Source: Limnohabitans sp.
GTDB lineage: Bacteria > Pseudomonadota > Gammaproteobacteria > Burkholderiales > Burkholderiaceae_C
NCBI RefSeq assembly: GCF_017848645.1
Contig: NZ_JAFEIF010000005.1
Coordinates: 1-64,000, forward strand
Length of the DNA: 64,000 nucleotides
Direction: 5' to 3'
The notes under the pieces were generated by a model. The model saw only the letters and a list, made by a program, of their open reading frames with translations, did not search any database and was not told the DNA's origin. Shown piece after piece: positions 18,945 through 27,868 of this stretch; positions within the stretch are counted from its first letter, which is position 1; every line of letters starts with the position of its first letter. Made by a program: the position numbers and the translations under genes.

Positions 18945-20252
18945 ATGAAAGCCGCCAGTCTCTCGCCCCACGCCTCTCACGCCCCTTTGGCCGAGCGCTT
19001 GCGCCCGCGCCAGTTGGGTGAGGTGATTGGCCAGCAGCATTTGTTGGGCGAGGGCATGGCACTGCGACTGGCTTTCGAGTCGGGCCAGCCGCACAGCTGC
19101 ATTTTGTGGGGGCCGCCGGGCGTAGGCAAAACCACCATCGCCCGTTTGATGGCCGACGCGTTTGACGCGCAATTCTTGAGCATCAGTGCGGTGCTGGGCG
19201 GCGTCAAGGACATCCGCGAAGCGGTGGAAAAAGCCGAAGCGGCCCGCACCGGCTTGCACCCCCAGCGCACCATCATGTTCGTGGACGAGGTGCACCGCTT
19301 CAACAAAAGCCAGCAAGACGCGTTTTTGCCCCATGTGGAAAGCGGCCTGTTCACCTTCATCGGGGCCACCACCGAGAACCCTTCTTTTGAGGTCAATTCG
19401 GCCTTGCTGTCGCGGGCGGCGGTGTATGTGCTGCAGCCCTTGACCGAGGAAGACCTGCAAAGCATCGTGCTGCGGGCACAGGCCATTCAAGCCATTCCCG
19501 CCATCGAGCCCGAGGCGTTGGCCCGCTTGCTGGCCTATGCCGATGGCGATGCCCGGCGTTTGCTCAACACGCTGGAAACACTGGCCATGGCGGCCCGGCA
19601 GGAAAGCATCGATCCGGTGACCGACGCGTGGCTGATGCGCGTGCTGGGCGAGCGCATGCGCCGCTACGACAAAGGCGGCGAGCAGTTCTACGACACCATC
19701 AGCGCCTTGCACAAATCGGTGCGTGGCTCGGACCCGGATGCCGCCCTGTATTGGTTTGTGCGCATGCTCGACGGAGGAGCTGACCCGCGCTACATGGCCA
19801 GGCGCCTGATCCGCATGGCCAGCGAAGACATTGGCCTGGCCGACCCGCGAGCGCTGCGCATGGCGCTGGACGCGGCCGAGGTGTACGAGCGTCTGGGCAG
19901 CCCCGAGGGCGAGTTGACGCTGGCGCAGTGCGTGATTTATTTGGCCGTGGCCCCCAAATCGAATGCTGCCTACAAGGCTTTCAACCAAGCCAAGGCCTGG
20001 GTCAAAAAAGACGGAACCCGCCCAGTGCCCATGCATTTGCGCAATGCGCCCACCCAGCTCATGAAACAGCTGGACTATGGCAAGGGCTACCGCTATGCCC
20101 ACGACGAGGAAGACGGCTTTGCTGCAGGCGAGCGTTATTTGCCAGAGGGCATGCCCGAACCCGGTTTTTACAAACCGGTTCGCCGGGGTTTAGAGATCAA
20201 AATTGCCGACAAACTGGAAGAACTGCGAAAGAAAAATTCGGCCACAGGGTAA
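18945..20252 (+). CDS. rarA: Replication-associated recombination protein A (MgsA/RarA)
   Basis: A 435-residue clamp-loader-like AAA+ ATPase that acts at stalled replication forks. The AAA core has Walker A WGPPGVGKTTIARLMA, Walker B IMFVDEVHRFNKSQQD, sensor 1 IGATTENPSFEVN and an arginine-finger region LLSRAAVYV. The C-terminal tetramerisation part (YDTISALHKSVRGSDPDAAL, then RYMARRLIRMASEDIGLAD) is intact. Start ATG 18945 is used; GTG 18939 is in frame. It closes the ftsK-lolA-rarA group and a terminator follows at 20300. Confidence 0.95.
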   Translation: MKAASLSPHASHAPLAERLRPRQLGEVIGQQHLLGEGMALRLAFESGQPHSCILWGPPGVGKTTIARLMADAFDAQFLSISAVLGGVKDIREAVEKAEAARTGLHPQRTIMFVDEVHRFNKSQQDAFLPHVESGLFTFIGATTENPSFEVNSALLSRAAVYVLQPLTEEDLQSIVLRAQAIQAIPAIEPEALARLLAYADGDARRLLNTLETLAMAARQESIDPVTDAWLMRVLGERMRRYDKGGEQFYDTISALHKSVRGSDPDAALYWFVRMLDGGADPRYMARRLIRMASEDIGLADPRALRMALDAAEVYERLGSPEGELTLAQCVIYLAVAPKSNAAYKAFNQAKAWVKKDGTRPVPMHLRNAPTQLMKQLDYGKGYRYAHDEEDGFAAGERYLPEGMPEPGFYKPVRRGLEIKIADKLEELRKKNSATG

Positions 20253-20299
20253 GTCCCGACGGCAATGAATACTGGCGCGATCCTTTATTTCACTACAAT

Positions 20300-20342
20300 C
20301 CCGCCACCCCGCCCGGTGAAGCATGAATCTGGCGGGGTTTTT
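20300..20342 (+). terminator. Intrinsic terminator after rarA
   Basis: CCCCGCC (20307-20313) pairs with GGCGGGG (20331-20337), followed by TTTTT. A second register, CCCGCCA with TGGCGGG, is also possible. It separates rarA from the liv operon. Confidence 0.7.
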
Positions 20343-20439
20343 GCTAGTTGTCAGGGCTCACCCAAAAGGTGATTCTTGATCCTAAAACAACAACCGAAGC
20401 TAAGACCCGCTAAGCGCAGGTCAAAACACGGAGAAATCA

Positions 20440-21369
20440 ATGGACGTCTTTCTGCAGCAGGTCATCAACGGCCTGGTCATGGGCAGCATGTACGCCCTGG
20501 TGGCCTTGGGCTACACCATGGTGTACGGCATCATCAACCTGATCAACTTTGCGCACGGAGAAGTGCTGATGGTGGGCGCTCTGACGAGCTGGTCTGCCAT
20601 CGGCATGATGCAGGGTGCCATGCCCGGTGCACCCGGATGGGTCATCCTGATTCTGGCCACTTTGATCGCCTGTGTGGTGGCCGTGGTCCTGAACTTTTCG
20701 ATTGAAAAGATCGCTTACCGCCCTTTGCGCAACAGCCCCAAACTGGCCCCCCTGATCACAGCGATTGGCATGAGCATTTTGCTGCAGACCCTGGCCATGA
20801 TCATCTGGAAGCCCAACTACAAGGCTTATCCCACCTTGCTGTCCAGCACCCCCATCAATATGGGGGGTGTGGTGATCACGCCCACCCAAATCATGATTTT
20901 GGGCGTCACGGCCGTCTCTTTGGCTGTTTTGATGTGGCTGGTCAACTACACCCGCCTGGGCCGCGCCATGCGGGCCACATCCGAGAATCCGCGTGTGGCC
21001 GCCTTGATGGGTGTCAAGCCCGACATGGTGATTTCAGCCACCTTCGTGATTGGTGCCGTGCTGGCCGCCATTGCAGGCGTGATGTACGCCTCCAACTACG
21101 GCACAGCGCAGCACGCGATGGGTTTCTTGCCGGGCCTTAAGGCCTTCACGGCAGCCGTGTTTGGTGGCATTGGCAACCTGGCTGGCGCCGTCATTGGTGG
21201 CATTTTGCTGGGTCTGATTGAGGCCATTGGCTCAGGCTACATCGGTTACCTGACAGGGGGTGTGCTGGGCAGCCATTACACCGACATTTTTGCGTTCATC
21301 GTCTTGATCATCGTGTTGACCCTGCGTCCTTCGGGCCTCATGGGTGAACGGGTGGCCGACCGCGCTTGA
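20440..21369 (+). CDS. livH: Branched-chain amino-acid ABC transporter permease LivH
   Basis: A 309-residue integral membrane protein with about eight helices. It begins MDVFLQQVINGLVMGSMYALVALGYTMVYG, the standard LivH N-terminus, and has the EAA-like loop GRAMRATSENPRVAALMGV. With LivM it forms the channel of a high-affinity uptake system for leucine/isoleucine/valine or related hydrophobic amino acids or amides. GGAG precedes the ATG. It is the first gene of livHMGF, each next gene starting within 15 nt. Confidence 0.93.
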   Translation: MDVFLQQVINGLVMGSMYALVALGYTMVYGIINLINFAHGEVLMVGALTSWSAIGMMQGAMPGAPGWVILILATLIACVVAVVLNFSIEKIAYRPLRNSPKLAPLITAIGMSILLQTLAMIIWKPNYKAYPTLLSSTPINMGGVVITPTQIMILGVTAVSLAVLMWLVNYTRLGRAMRATSENPRVAALMGVKPDMVISATFVIGAVLAAIAGVMYASNYGTAQHAMGFLPGLKAFTAAVFGGIGNLAGAVIGGILLGLIEAIGSGYIGYLTGGVLGSHYTDIFAFIVLIIVLTLRPSGLMGERVADRA

Positions 21370-21380
21370 TGGAGGTGAAC

Positions 21381-22457
21381 ATGAAAAACAACAAGACACT
21401 CCAATACATCCTGATCGGTGCAACGCTCATCGCTTTGCCATTGATTTTGCAAATGTTCGGCAACGCCTGGGTGCGCATTGCCGACATGGCGCTGCTCTAC
21501 ATCCTGCTGGCCGTAGGCCTGAACATTGTGGTGGGCTACGCGGGTCTGCTTGACCTCGGCTACGTGGCTTTCTTCGCGGTGGGGGCCTACATGTACGGCC
21601 TGCTGTCGTCACCGCATCTGACCAACACCTTTGCGTGGATCGCTGCAGCCTATCCCACGGGCATGCACATGCCCATTTGGCTCATCGTGCCTGTGGCGGC
21701 CGCCTTGGCGGGAGTGTTCGGCATGCTGCTGGGCGCGCCCACGCTCAAGTTGCGTGGCGACTACCTGGCCATCGTGACCTTGGGCTTTGGTGAAATCATC
21801 CGTGTGTTCATGAACAACCTGGACCACCCGGTCAACATCACCAACGGCCCCAAAGGTCTGTCGCAGATCGATCCGATCTCGATCTTTGGCGTGAACCTGG
21901 GTCAAAAGCTGATGATCGGCGACTTTGAGATCGCCTCGGTCTCGCTGTACTACTACCTGTTCCTGAGTCTGGTGCTGGTGACGATTTTGATCTCGCATCG
22001 GCTGGAGGTGTCCCGCATTGGCCGCGCCTGGATGGCGATCCGTGAAGACGAAATCGCCGCCAAGGCCATGGGTCTGAACACCCGCAACCTCAAGCTGCTG
22101 GCCTTTGGCATGGGCGCCACCTTTGGTGGTGTCTCGGGGGCCATGTTTGCAGGCTTTCAGGGCTTCATCTCGCCCGAGTCCTTCAGTCTGATGGAGTCGG
22201 TGATGATCGTGGCCATGGTGGTTTTGGGCGGTCTGGGCTATTTGCCAGGCGTGATTTTGGGGGCCATTTTGCTGTCGGCCTTGCCCGAAGTGCTGCGCTA
22301 TGTGGCCGGCCCCTTGCAGGAGATGACCGGGGGCCGCCTGGACGCGTCCATCTTGCGCCAGTTGCTCGTGGCTTTGGCCATGATCGTGATCATGTTGATG
22401 CGGCCTCGCGGGCTGTGGCCTTCGCCTGAGCATGGCAAATCGCTCACGACGAAATGA
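21381..22457 (+). CDS. livM: Branched-chain amino-acid ABC transporter permease LivM
   Basis: A 358-residue permease partner of LivH. ATG 21381 is preferred over the in-frame start at 21366 because GGAGGTG lies just before it. Motifs include LLYILLAVGLNIVVGYAGLLDLGY, LRGDYLAIVTLGFGEI and the cytoplasmic EAA loop GRAWMAIREDEIAAKAMGLN, which contacts the ATPases. About nine membrane segments are seen. It lies between livH and livG in the operon. Confidence 0.93.
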   Translation: MKNNKTLQYILIGATLIALPLILQMFGNAWVRIADMALLYILLAVGLNIVVGYAGLLDLGYVAFFAVGAYMYGLLSSPHLTNTFAWIAAAYPTGMHMPIWLIVPVAAALAGVFGMLLGAPTLKLRGDYLAIVTLGFGEIIRVFMNNLDHPVNITNGPKGLSQIDPISIFGVNLGQKLMIGDFEIASVSLYYYLFLSLVLVTILISHRLEVSRIGRAWMAIREDEIAAKAMGLNTRNLKLLAFGMGATFGGVSGAMFAGFQGFISPESFSLMESVMIVAMVVLGGLGYLPGVILGAILLSALPEVLRYVAGPLQEMTGGRLDASILRQLLVALAMIVIMLMRPRGLWPSPEHGKSLTTK

Positions 22458-22468
22458 AGGAGCAGACC

Positions 22469-23254
22469 ATGAATCCAACAGCGAACAAAGACACCGTCCT
22501 CAAGGTCTCGGGCATTTCCAAGCGTTTCGGTGGCCTGCAGGCCCTGACCGACGTGGGCATCACCATCCAGCGCGGTCAGGTCTATGGCCTGATCGGCCCC
22601 AACGGCGCGGGCAAGACCACCTTCTTCAACGTGATCACGGGCCTGTACACGCCCGACAGCGGCTCATTCGAGCTGGCGGGCAAGCCCTACCAGCCCACAG
22701 CCGTGCACGAAGTGGCCAAGGCCGGCATTGCCCGCACCTTCCAGAACATCCGTTTGTTCGCCGAAATGACGGCGCTCGAAAACGTGATGGTGGGCCGCCA
22801 TGTGCGCACCCACTCGGGCTTGCTGGGCGCGATTTTCCGCACGCCCGGCTTCAAGGCCGAAGAGGCCGCCATCGCGCAGCGTGCTCAAGAGTTGCTCGAC
22901 TATGTGGGCATTGGCAAATACGCCGACTTCAAGGCCCGCACGCTGTCGTATGGCGACCAACGTCGCCTGGAAATCGCCCGCGCTTTGGCGACCGACCCGC
23001 AATTGATTGCGTTGGACGAACCCGCGGCCGGCATGAACGCGACCGAGAAGGTGCAGCTGCGCGAGTTGATCGACCAGATCCGCAAGGACAACCGCACCAT
23101 TTTGCTGATCGAGCACGATGTGAAGCTGGTGATGGGCTTGTGTGACCGTGTCACGGTGCTCGACTACGGCAAGCAAATCGCCGAAGGCACGCCTGCCGAT
23201 GTGCAGAAGAATGAAAAAGTGATTGAAGCCTATCTGGGCACGGGAGGGCACTGA
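22469..23254 (+). CDS. livG: Branched-chain amino-acid ABC transporter ATP-binding protein LivG
   Basis: A 261-residue ATPase. It has Walker A GPNGAGKTTFFNVITG, the signature LSYGDQRRLEIARAL, Walker B LIALDEPAAGMN and the switch histidine IEHDVKLVM. The C-terminal tail (DVQKNEKVIEAYLG) is typical of LivG. ATG 22469 has AAGGAG upstream; ATG 22454 overlapping livM is in frame but less likely. It works with LivF on the LivHM channel. Confidence 0.94.
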   Translation: MNPTANKDTVLKVSGISKRFGGLQALTDVGITIQRGQVYGLIGPNGAGKTTFFNVITGLYTPDSGSFELAGKPYQPTAVHEVAKAGIARTFQNIRLFAEMTALENVMVGRHVRTHSGLLGAIFRTPGFKAEEAAIAQRAQELLDYVGIGKYADFKARTLSYGDQRRLEIARALATDPQLIALDEPAAGMNATEKVQLRELIDQIRKDNRTILLIEHDVKLVMGLCDRVTVLDYGKQIAEGTPADVQKNEKVIEAYLGTGGH

Positions 23255-23255
23255 G

Positions 23256-23972
23256 ATGGCCAATGTTCTTTTGAAAGTCAAAGACCTGCAAGTCGGCTAT
23301 GGCGGTATTCAGGCGGTCAAGGGCGTGAGCCTGGAGGTGCGCGAGGGCGAACTGGTCTCGCTGATCGGCTCCAACGGTGCGGGCAAAACCACCACCATGA
23401 AAGCGATCACGGGCACCTTGCCTTTGCAAGTGGGAGACATCGAGTACTTGGGCAAAAGCATCCAGGGCCAGGGTCCCTGGGACCTGGTCAAGCAAGGCTT
23501 GGCCATGGTGCCCGAAGGCCGTGGCGTGTTCACCCGCATGACCATCACCGAGAACCTGCAAATGGGCGCTTACATCCGCTCGGACAATTCGGGCATTGCA
23601 GACGACATCGAGAAGATGTTCACCATCTTCCCGCGCCTGCGTGAACGCAAAGACCAGTTGGCGGGCACCATGTCAGGTGGCGAGCAGCAAATGCTGGCCA
23701 TGGGTCGTGCCCTGATGAGTCGCCCCAAGGTCTTGCTGCTGGATGAACCCTCCATGGGCTTGTCACCCATCATGGTCGACAAGATCTTCGAGGTGGTGCG
23801 CGATGTGTACGCCCAAGGCGTCACGGTGCTGCTGGTGGAGCAAAACGCCAGCCGTGCGCTGGCCATTGCCGACCGTGGTTATGTCATGGACTCAGGTCTT
23901 ATCACCATGACCGGCGTGGGCAAGGAGATGCTCGAAGACCCCAAGGTGCGTGCCGCCTATTTGGGCGAGTAA
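23256..23972 (+). CDS. livF: Branched-chain amino-acid ABC transporter ATP-binding protein LivF
   Basis: A 238-residue ATPase, last gene of livHMGF. Walker A is GSNGAGKTTTMKAITG, the signature is MSGGEQQMLAMGRAL and Walker B is VLLLDEPSMGLSP. The start ATG 23256 lies 1 nt after the livG stop and has GGGAGG upstream. The usual substrate-binding protein gene (livJ/livK) is not in the window; the next gene is a convergent Bug-type binding protein that belongs to a different transporter class. Confidence 0.94.
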   Translation: MANVLLKVKDLQVGYGGIQAVKGVSLEVREGELVSLIGSNGAGKTTTMKAITGTLPLQVGDIEYLGKSIQGQGPWDLVKQGLAMVPEGRGVFTRMTITENLQMGAYIRSDNSGIADDIEKMFTIFPRLRERKDQLAGTMSGGEQQMLAMGRALMSRPKVLLLDEPSMGLSPIMVDKIFEVVRDVYAQGVTVLLVEQNASRALAIADRGYVMDSGLITMTGVGKEMLEDPKVRAAYLGE

Positions 23973-23989
23973 GACCCCAGCTGCTCAAC

Positions 23990-24015
23990 AAAAAGCCCGG
24001 CTCGCCGGGCTTTTT
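23990..24015. terminator. Bidirectional terminator between livF and the Bug gene
   Basis: AAAAAGCCCGGC and GCCGGGCTTTTT are perfect inverted arms around TC (23990-24015). It serves the convergent livF and Bug genes. Confidence 0.85.
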
Positions 24016-24036
24016 GCATTCTGGGTCAGAGCGCTC

Positions 24037-25011
24037 TCAATCTACCCGCGCCCCACTGGCTTTGACCACGCTTTCGTAACGTGTCAGCTCCTGCTTCATG
24101 AAAGCGCCAAACTGTTCGGGCGTGTTGCCCACCGGCTCGGCCAGCAGTTGTGCGAAACGTGTTTTGGTTTCGGGTGCTTGCAGCGCCGCCACAAAAGCCT
24201 TGTTCAGCCGATCCACCACATCACGCGGTGTGGCGGCAGGCGCCACCAGACCCCACCAGGTGTCGATCGAGAAATCTTTCAAGGTTTCGCTCATGCTCGG
24301 GATGTCTGGCAGTGCGTTGCTGCGCCGAGCGGTGGTCACGGCCAGGGCCTTGAGTCGGCCCGCTTTGATGTTGGCCGCTGCCGTGGCCAGGTTGTCGAAG
24401 TTGAAGTCGACTTGCCCCGACAACAAAGCCAGCTGCGCAGGGTTGCCGCCGTTGTAGGGAATGTGCACCGCAAAAATGCCTGCAGCCCGCTTGAACATTT
24501 CACCCGCCAGATGGCCGGCGCTGCCGTTGCCGCCCGAGCCAAAGTTCAATTTGGCCGGATTGGCTTTGGCATACGCCACCAAATCGGCCAGGCTGTTGAT
24601 TTTCAGGCGCTGCGCGGTCTCGGCGTTCATCACCAGCACGTTGGGCACCCGCAGCATTTGCGTGATGGGCGCAAAGTCGCGGCTGGCGTCATAAGGCATC
24701 TTGGCAAACAGCCAGGGGTTGATGGCGTGTGTGGCTGTGGCCGCGATGCCGATCGTCAGGCCATCGGGCGCGGCCTTGGCCACCAGGTCAGCGCCCAGGT
24801 TGCCGCCAGCGCCGGGGCGGTTTTCAATGAACACAGTGCCCAGGCTGTCCTTGACGCGCTCGGCCAGTGCCCTGGCCGTGACGTCGATGGGGCCACCGGC
24901 TGCGTAAGGCACGATGATGCGGATGGGTTTGCCTTGCGCCCAAGCAGGGGCCCAAGCCGGTGAGCTGAGTGCGAAGGAGGCGGCTGCAAATTGGCGGCGG
25001 GTGATGGACAT
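24037..25011 (-). CDS. Bug-family (TctC-like) periplasmic substrate-binding protein
   Basis: A 324-residue extracytoplasmic receptor of the tripartite tricarboxylate transporter family, abundant in Burkholderiales. The ATG at 25009-25011 (CGGAGCA upstream) gives MSITRRQFAAASF, a twin-arginine style signal ending APAWAQ. The mature part has the family marks RIIVPYAAGGPIDVTARALA and ENRPGAGGNLGADLVAKA, then LNFGSGGNGSAGHLAGEMF. No TctA/TctB membrane genes are nearby, which is common for Bug proteins. It follows the reductase gene by 26 nt in the same direction, so the two may form an operon. Ligand unknown. Confidence 0.92.
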   Translation of the reverse strand: MSITRRQFAAASFALSSPAWAPAWAQGKPIRIIVPYAAGGPIDVTARALAERVKDSLGTVFIENRPGAGGNLGADLVAKAAPDGLTIGIAATATHAINPWLFAKMPYDASRDFAPITQMLRVPNVLVMNAETAQRLKINSLADLVAYAKANPAKLNFGSGGNGSAGHLAGEMFKRAAGIFAVHIPYNGGNPAQLALLSGQVDFNFDNLATAAANIKAGRLKALAVTTARRSNALPDIPSMSETLKDFSIDTWWGLVAPAATPRDVVDRLNKAFVAALQAPETKTRFAQLLAEPVGNTPEQFGAFMKQELTRYESVVKASGARVD

Positions 25012-25037
25012 GGGGTGCTCCGTGAAACAGGTCAACT

Positions 25038-26078
25038 TCAAGCCTTGGCTTTGTCAGCCTCGGAGGTGAACGAATCGGCGTAAAACTCTTCTTCGGGCAA
25101 ATGGCCCTGCGCCACATAGTCGCGCTTGGCCGAGTCCACCACGATGGGTGCGCCGCAGGCATAGACCTGGTGGCCCGACAGATCGGGAAAGTCCTGCAGC
25201 ACGGCCTGGTGCACAAAGCCGGTGCGGCCGGTCCATTGGTCTTCGGCTTCAGCGTTCGAGATCACGGGCACATAGCGCAGGTTGGGCATCTCGGCCAGGC
25301 GCGCTTCGATCCAGTCGGCCATGTACAGGTCGGCCGGACGGCGGCCGCCCCAGTACAGCGTGGCCGGGCGGGTGATGCCGCGGTGCTGCATGTGCTCGAT
25401 CAGCGCCTTGATGGGTGCAAAGCCCGTGCCCGAGGCCAGCAGCACCATGGGCTTGTTGCTGTCTTCACGCAGGTAAAAGCTGCCGTACGGGCCTTCGGCA
25501 CGCAGGATGTCTTTTTCTTTCATGGTGGTGAACACCGGGTCGGTGAACTTGCCGCCCGGCATGTGGCGGATGTGCAGCTCCACGGTGGGCGGGGCCACCT
25601 CCAGGGTGTGCGGGGCGTTGGCCATGCTGTAGCTGCGGCGCGAGCCGTCTCGCAACAAAAATTCGATGTACTGGCCTGCGTGGAACTTCATCACGTCGTT
25701 GGCGGGCAGTTGCAGCTTGAGTTCGATCACGTCGTGTGACTTTTTTGCCAAACTGACCACGCGCACGGGCATTTTCTTGACAGGCAAACCGCCTTCTGCG
25801 GTCACTTGTTTCGATTCAAGCACCACATCACTTTGGGCGGTGGCGCAGCAAGTCAGGATCAGACCCTGTGCTTCTTCCTCGTCACTCAGGGCTTTGGTTT
25901 GGTGCGGGCCATGCACCACGGTGCCCGAGATTTTTTTGCACTTGCACGAACCGCAAGCGCCGTCCTTGCAGCCATAGGGCAGGCCGATGCCCTGGCGGAT
26001 GCCTGCGGTCAGCAGGGTTTCGTTGTCGTCTGCAGTGAAGCTGCGGCCGCTGGGCTGCACGGAAATTTGAAAGCTCAT
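25038..26078 (-). CDS. Ferredoxin-type 2Fe-2S / FAD / NAD(P)H reductase (CDP-6-deoxy-glucoseen reductase-like)
   Basis: A 346-residue electron-transfer protein. The N-terminal plant-type ferredoxin domain has YGCKDGACGSCKCKK and, further on, LTCCATA, the four cluster cysteines. The FAD domain has RRSYSMANAP, and the NAD(P) domain has LLASGTGFAPIKALIEH and ends with YACGAPIVVDSAKRD. It resembles the reductase parts of aromatic oxygenases and is often annotated as CDP-6-deoxy-delta-3,4-glucoseen reductase. No oxygenase or sugar-dehydrase partner is in the window, so its partner is unknown. Start ATG 26076-26078; a 67-residue upstream extension has no homology that I recognise. Confidence 0.85.
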   Translation of the reverse strand: MSFQISVQPSGRSFTADDNETLLTAGIRQGIGLPYGCKDGACGSCKCKKISGTVVHGPHQTKALSDEEEAQGLILTCCATAQSDVVLESKQVTAEGGLPVKKMPVRVVSLAKKSHDVIELKLQLPANDVMKFHAGQYIEFLLRDGSRRSYSMANAPHTLEVAPPTVELHIRHMPGGKFTDPVFTTMKEKDILRAEGPYGSFYLREDSNKPMVLLASGTGFAPIKALIEHMQHRGITRPATLYWGGRRPADLYMADWIEARLAEMPNLRYVPVISNAEAEDQWTGRTGFVHQAVLQDFPDLSGHQVYACGAPIVVDSAKRDYVAQGHLPEEEFYADSFTSEADKAKA

Positions 26079-26125
26079 CTTTTGGGTATCCTTGAGGGGT
26101 TGTATTCGACCCGGAACCCCTGATT

Positions 26126-27088
26126 TTGCCTTCAAACCAAACCCCCTTGGGCGCACGGCCTGCCCGCTTCCGTCGCCAACGCATTTTGATCGTGGGCTGT
26201 GGCGATGTGGGCTTGCGCGCTGCGGGCCAGCTGGGTGCGCCGCAAAACCAGCGTGTGCGCTTGATGGCGCTGACTTCATCGCCCGAGCGCGTGCGTTTGC
26301 TGCGGGCCTGCGGCATCACCCCTTTGCAAGGCGACCTGGACGATGCGGCCAGTTTGAAGCGCTTGGCGGGCATTGCGCACCGGGTGATCCATCTGGCGCC
26401 GCCGCCCACCGACCGCCAAGGCGCCTCGGACCGTGATCCGCGCAGCTTGGCCTTGGTGCGCGCCTTGCGCCTGCGCACGCTGCCGCAAGCCTTGGTTTAT
26501 GGCTCCACCACGGGTGTTTATGGCGACTGCGCCGGTCAGCGGGTCGATGAAACCCGGACCGTGAATCCGCACACCCCCCGCGCTCAGCGGCGGGTCGATG
26601 CGGAAAATTTGATGCGGTTTTTGGGGCGCAGTGGCGTGCGGGTGAGTGTGCTGCGCATCCCCGGCATTTACGCCCCCGACCGCGAAGGCGGCACGCCTCG
26701 CGAGCGCTTGCTCAGGGGCACGCCCGTGCTGGTGGCCAAGGAGGATGTGTACACCAACCACATCCATGCCAACGATCTGGCCCGAGCCTGTGCCGCCGCT
26801 TTGTGGCGCGGCAAGCCGCAGCGCGTGGTGAACGTCACCGACGACACCGATCTGAAGATGGGCGACTACTTTGACCTGGCCGCTGGCCTTTATGGCTTGG
26901 CCAAGCCACTTCGCATTTCACGCCACGATGCCAACACCGCCTTGCCTCTGATGCTGCTCAGCTTCATGAGCGAGTCCCGGCGGCTGGACAACACGCGCAT
27001 GAAAAAAGAATTGAAGGTTCGCTTGCATTACCCGCATGTGCGCGACGGCCTGAGCCCGCAAGGCGCTTTGTTTTCGGGGGCGCGATGA
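26126..27088 (+). CDS. SDR-type NAD(P)-dependent epimerase/dehydratase (YeeZ-like)
   Basis: A 320-residue extended SDR protein. The Rossmann motif is ILIVGCGDVGLRAAGQLG, and a segment YGSTTGVYGDCAGQRVDE corresponds to the active-site strand. A normal YxxxK pair is not evident, as in YeeZ-like members. A TTG at 26126 is the only start that leaves room before the Rossmann strand. It is divergent from the reductase gene and overlaps hslR by 4 nt (ATGA). Substrate unknown. Confidence 0.75.
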   Translation: MPSNQTPLGARPARFRRQRILIVGCGDVGLRAAGQLGAPQNQRVRLMALTSSPERVRLLRACGITPLQGDLDDAASLKRLAGIAHRVIHLAPPPTDRQGASDRDPRSLALVRALRLRTLPQALVYGSTTGVYGDCAGQRVDETRTVNPHTPRAQRRVDAENLMRFLGRSGVRVSVLRIPGIYAPDREGGTPRERLLRGTPVLVAKEDVYTNHIHANDLARACAAALWRGKPQRVVNVTDDTDLKMGDYFDLAAGLYGLAKPLRISRHDANTALPLMLLSFMSESRRLDNTRMKKELKVRLHYPHVRDGLSPQGALFSGAR

Positions 27089-27486
27089 CTTCTTTGCGCA
27101 TCGACAAATGGCTGTGGGCGGCCCGTTTTTACAAAACCCGCAGCCTGGCCAGCGAAGAGATCGGCAAGAACCGTGTGCAGGTCAACGGCCAGGACGCCAA
27201 GCCGTCCAAAGAGGTCAAACCCGGCGACACCGTGTGTCTGCGCCAAGGCGCTGTGGAGCGCACGGTGGTGGTGCAAGGTTTGAGCGGCGTGCGGGGCCCG
27301 GCCCCCGTGGCGCAGCTGCTCTACACAGAAACCCCTGAAAGCATCGCGGCCCGCCAAAAAGCCGCCGAGCAGCACCGCCTGGCCCGCGAACCCGCGCTGA
27401 GCATTGAGCAAGGCCGCCCCACCAAACGCGACCGCCGGCAGATTGAGCGCAACTGGAATGACCGTTGGAGTGCGGGGATCGATTGA
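27085..27486 (+). CDS. hslR: Heat-shock protein 15, S4-domain RNA-binding protein
   Basis: A 133-residue protein with an S4 domain at residues 1-60 (RIDKWLWAARFYKTRSLASE, then RVQVNGQDAKPSKEVKPGD). Hsp15 binds free 50S subunits that still carry a nascent peptidyl-tRNA and helps recycle them. The C-terminal tail is basic (RPTKRDRRQIERNW), as in the family. It starts inside the end of the SDR gene, so the two are translationally coupled. Confidence 0.9.
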   Translation: MTSLRIDKWLWAARFYKTRSLASEEIGKNRVQVNGQDAKPSKEVKPGDTVCLRQGAVERTVVVQGLSGVRGPAPVAQLLYTETPESIAARQKAAEQHRLAREPALSIEQGRPTKRDRRQIERNWNDRWSAGID

Positions 27487-27515
27487 GGGTGGGCTCAGCC
27501 AGCGAAGCGCCCAAG

Positions 27516-27549
27516 AAAAAAGCCGCAAGTTGCTGGAACTTGCGGCTTT
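27516..27549. terminator. Terminator between hslR and tRNA-Leu
   Basis: AAAGCCGCAAGTT and AACTTGCGGCTTT (27519-27531, 27537-27549) form a perfect 13-bp stem with a GCTGG loop. On the minus strand it is followed by a T run, which fits termination of the tRNA transcript; it may also end hslR. Confidence 0.8.
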
Positions 27550-27553
27550 ACTC

Positions 27554-27638
27554 TGGTGCCCGGGGCCGGACTCGAACCGGCACGCCTTGCGGCGGGGGAT
27601 TTTGAGTCCCCTGAGTCTACCAATTTCACCACCCGGGC
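27554..27638 (-). tRNA. tRNA-Leu (anticodon CAA)
   Basis: The minus strand folds as an 85-nt tRNA starting GCCCGGGTGGTGAAATTGGT. The anticodon stem GGGGA/TCCCC holds the loop CTCAAAA, giving CAA (reads UUG). It has a class II long variable arm, a T loop GGTTCGAGTCC and an encoded CCA end at 27554-27556. CATAAT upstream on the minus strand is a plausible -10. Confidence 0.95.
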
Positions 27639-27868
27639 GGTATTTGTGAAGACGCAAATTATGGCACATTTTTGACGCCATTTTGGGCTGTCGGTTAAAA
27701 GATGTCGGTGTGAACTGTGGCGCAGCCATTGACCCTCATGCCTGTGGCACGCAAACGCCGCTGGTACCGCAGGGCAGCCAGGCCCAGCAGCGGGCAGGCG
27801 GGTTTATACGGTGGTTGGGGCCTGGCTCACCGCCATCAAGGGCGTTCAACTTATGGCAAAGTACGGCC

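Noticed and set aside
26079-26279. 67-residue N-terminal extension of the ferredoxin-type reductase
   Set aside because: It would overlap the divergent SDR gene and precede a complete ferredoxin domain that starts at the ATG 26078.
27690-27868. Antisense stretch upstream of cysM reading CPLLGLAALRYQRR, reminiscent of a PEP-CTERM tail
   Set aside because: The frame has a stop just upstream and no start, signal peptide or sorting motif, so the similarity is by chance.
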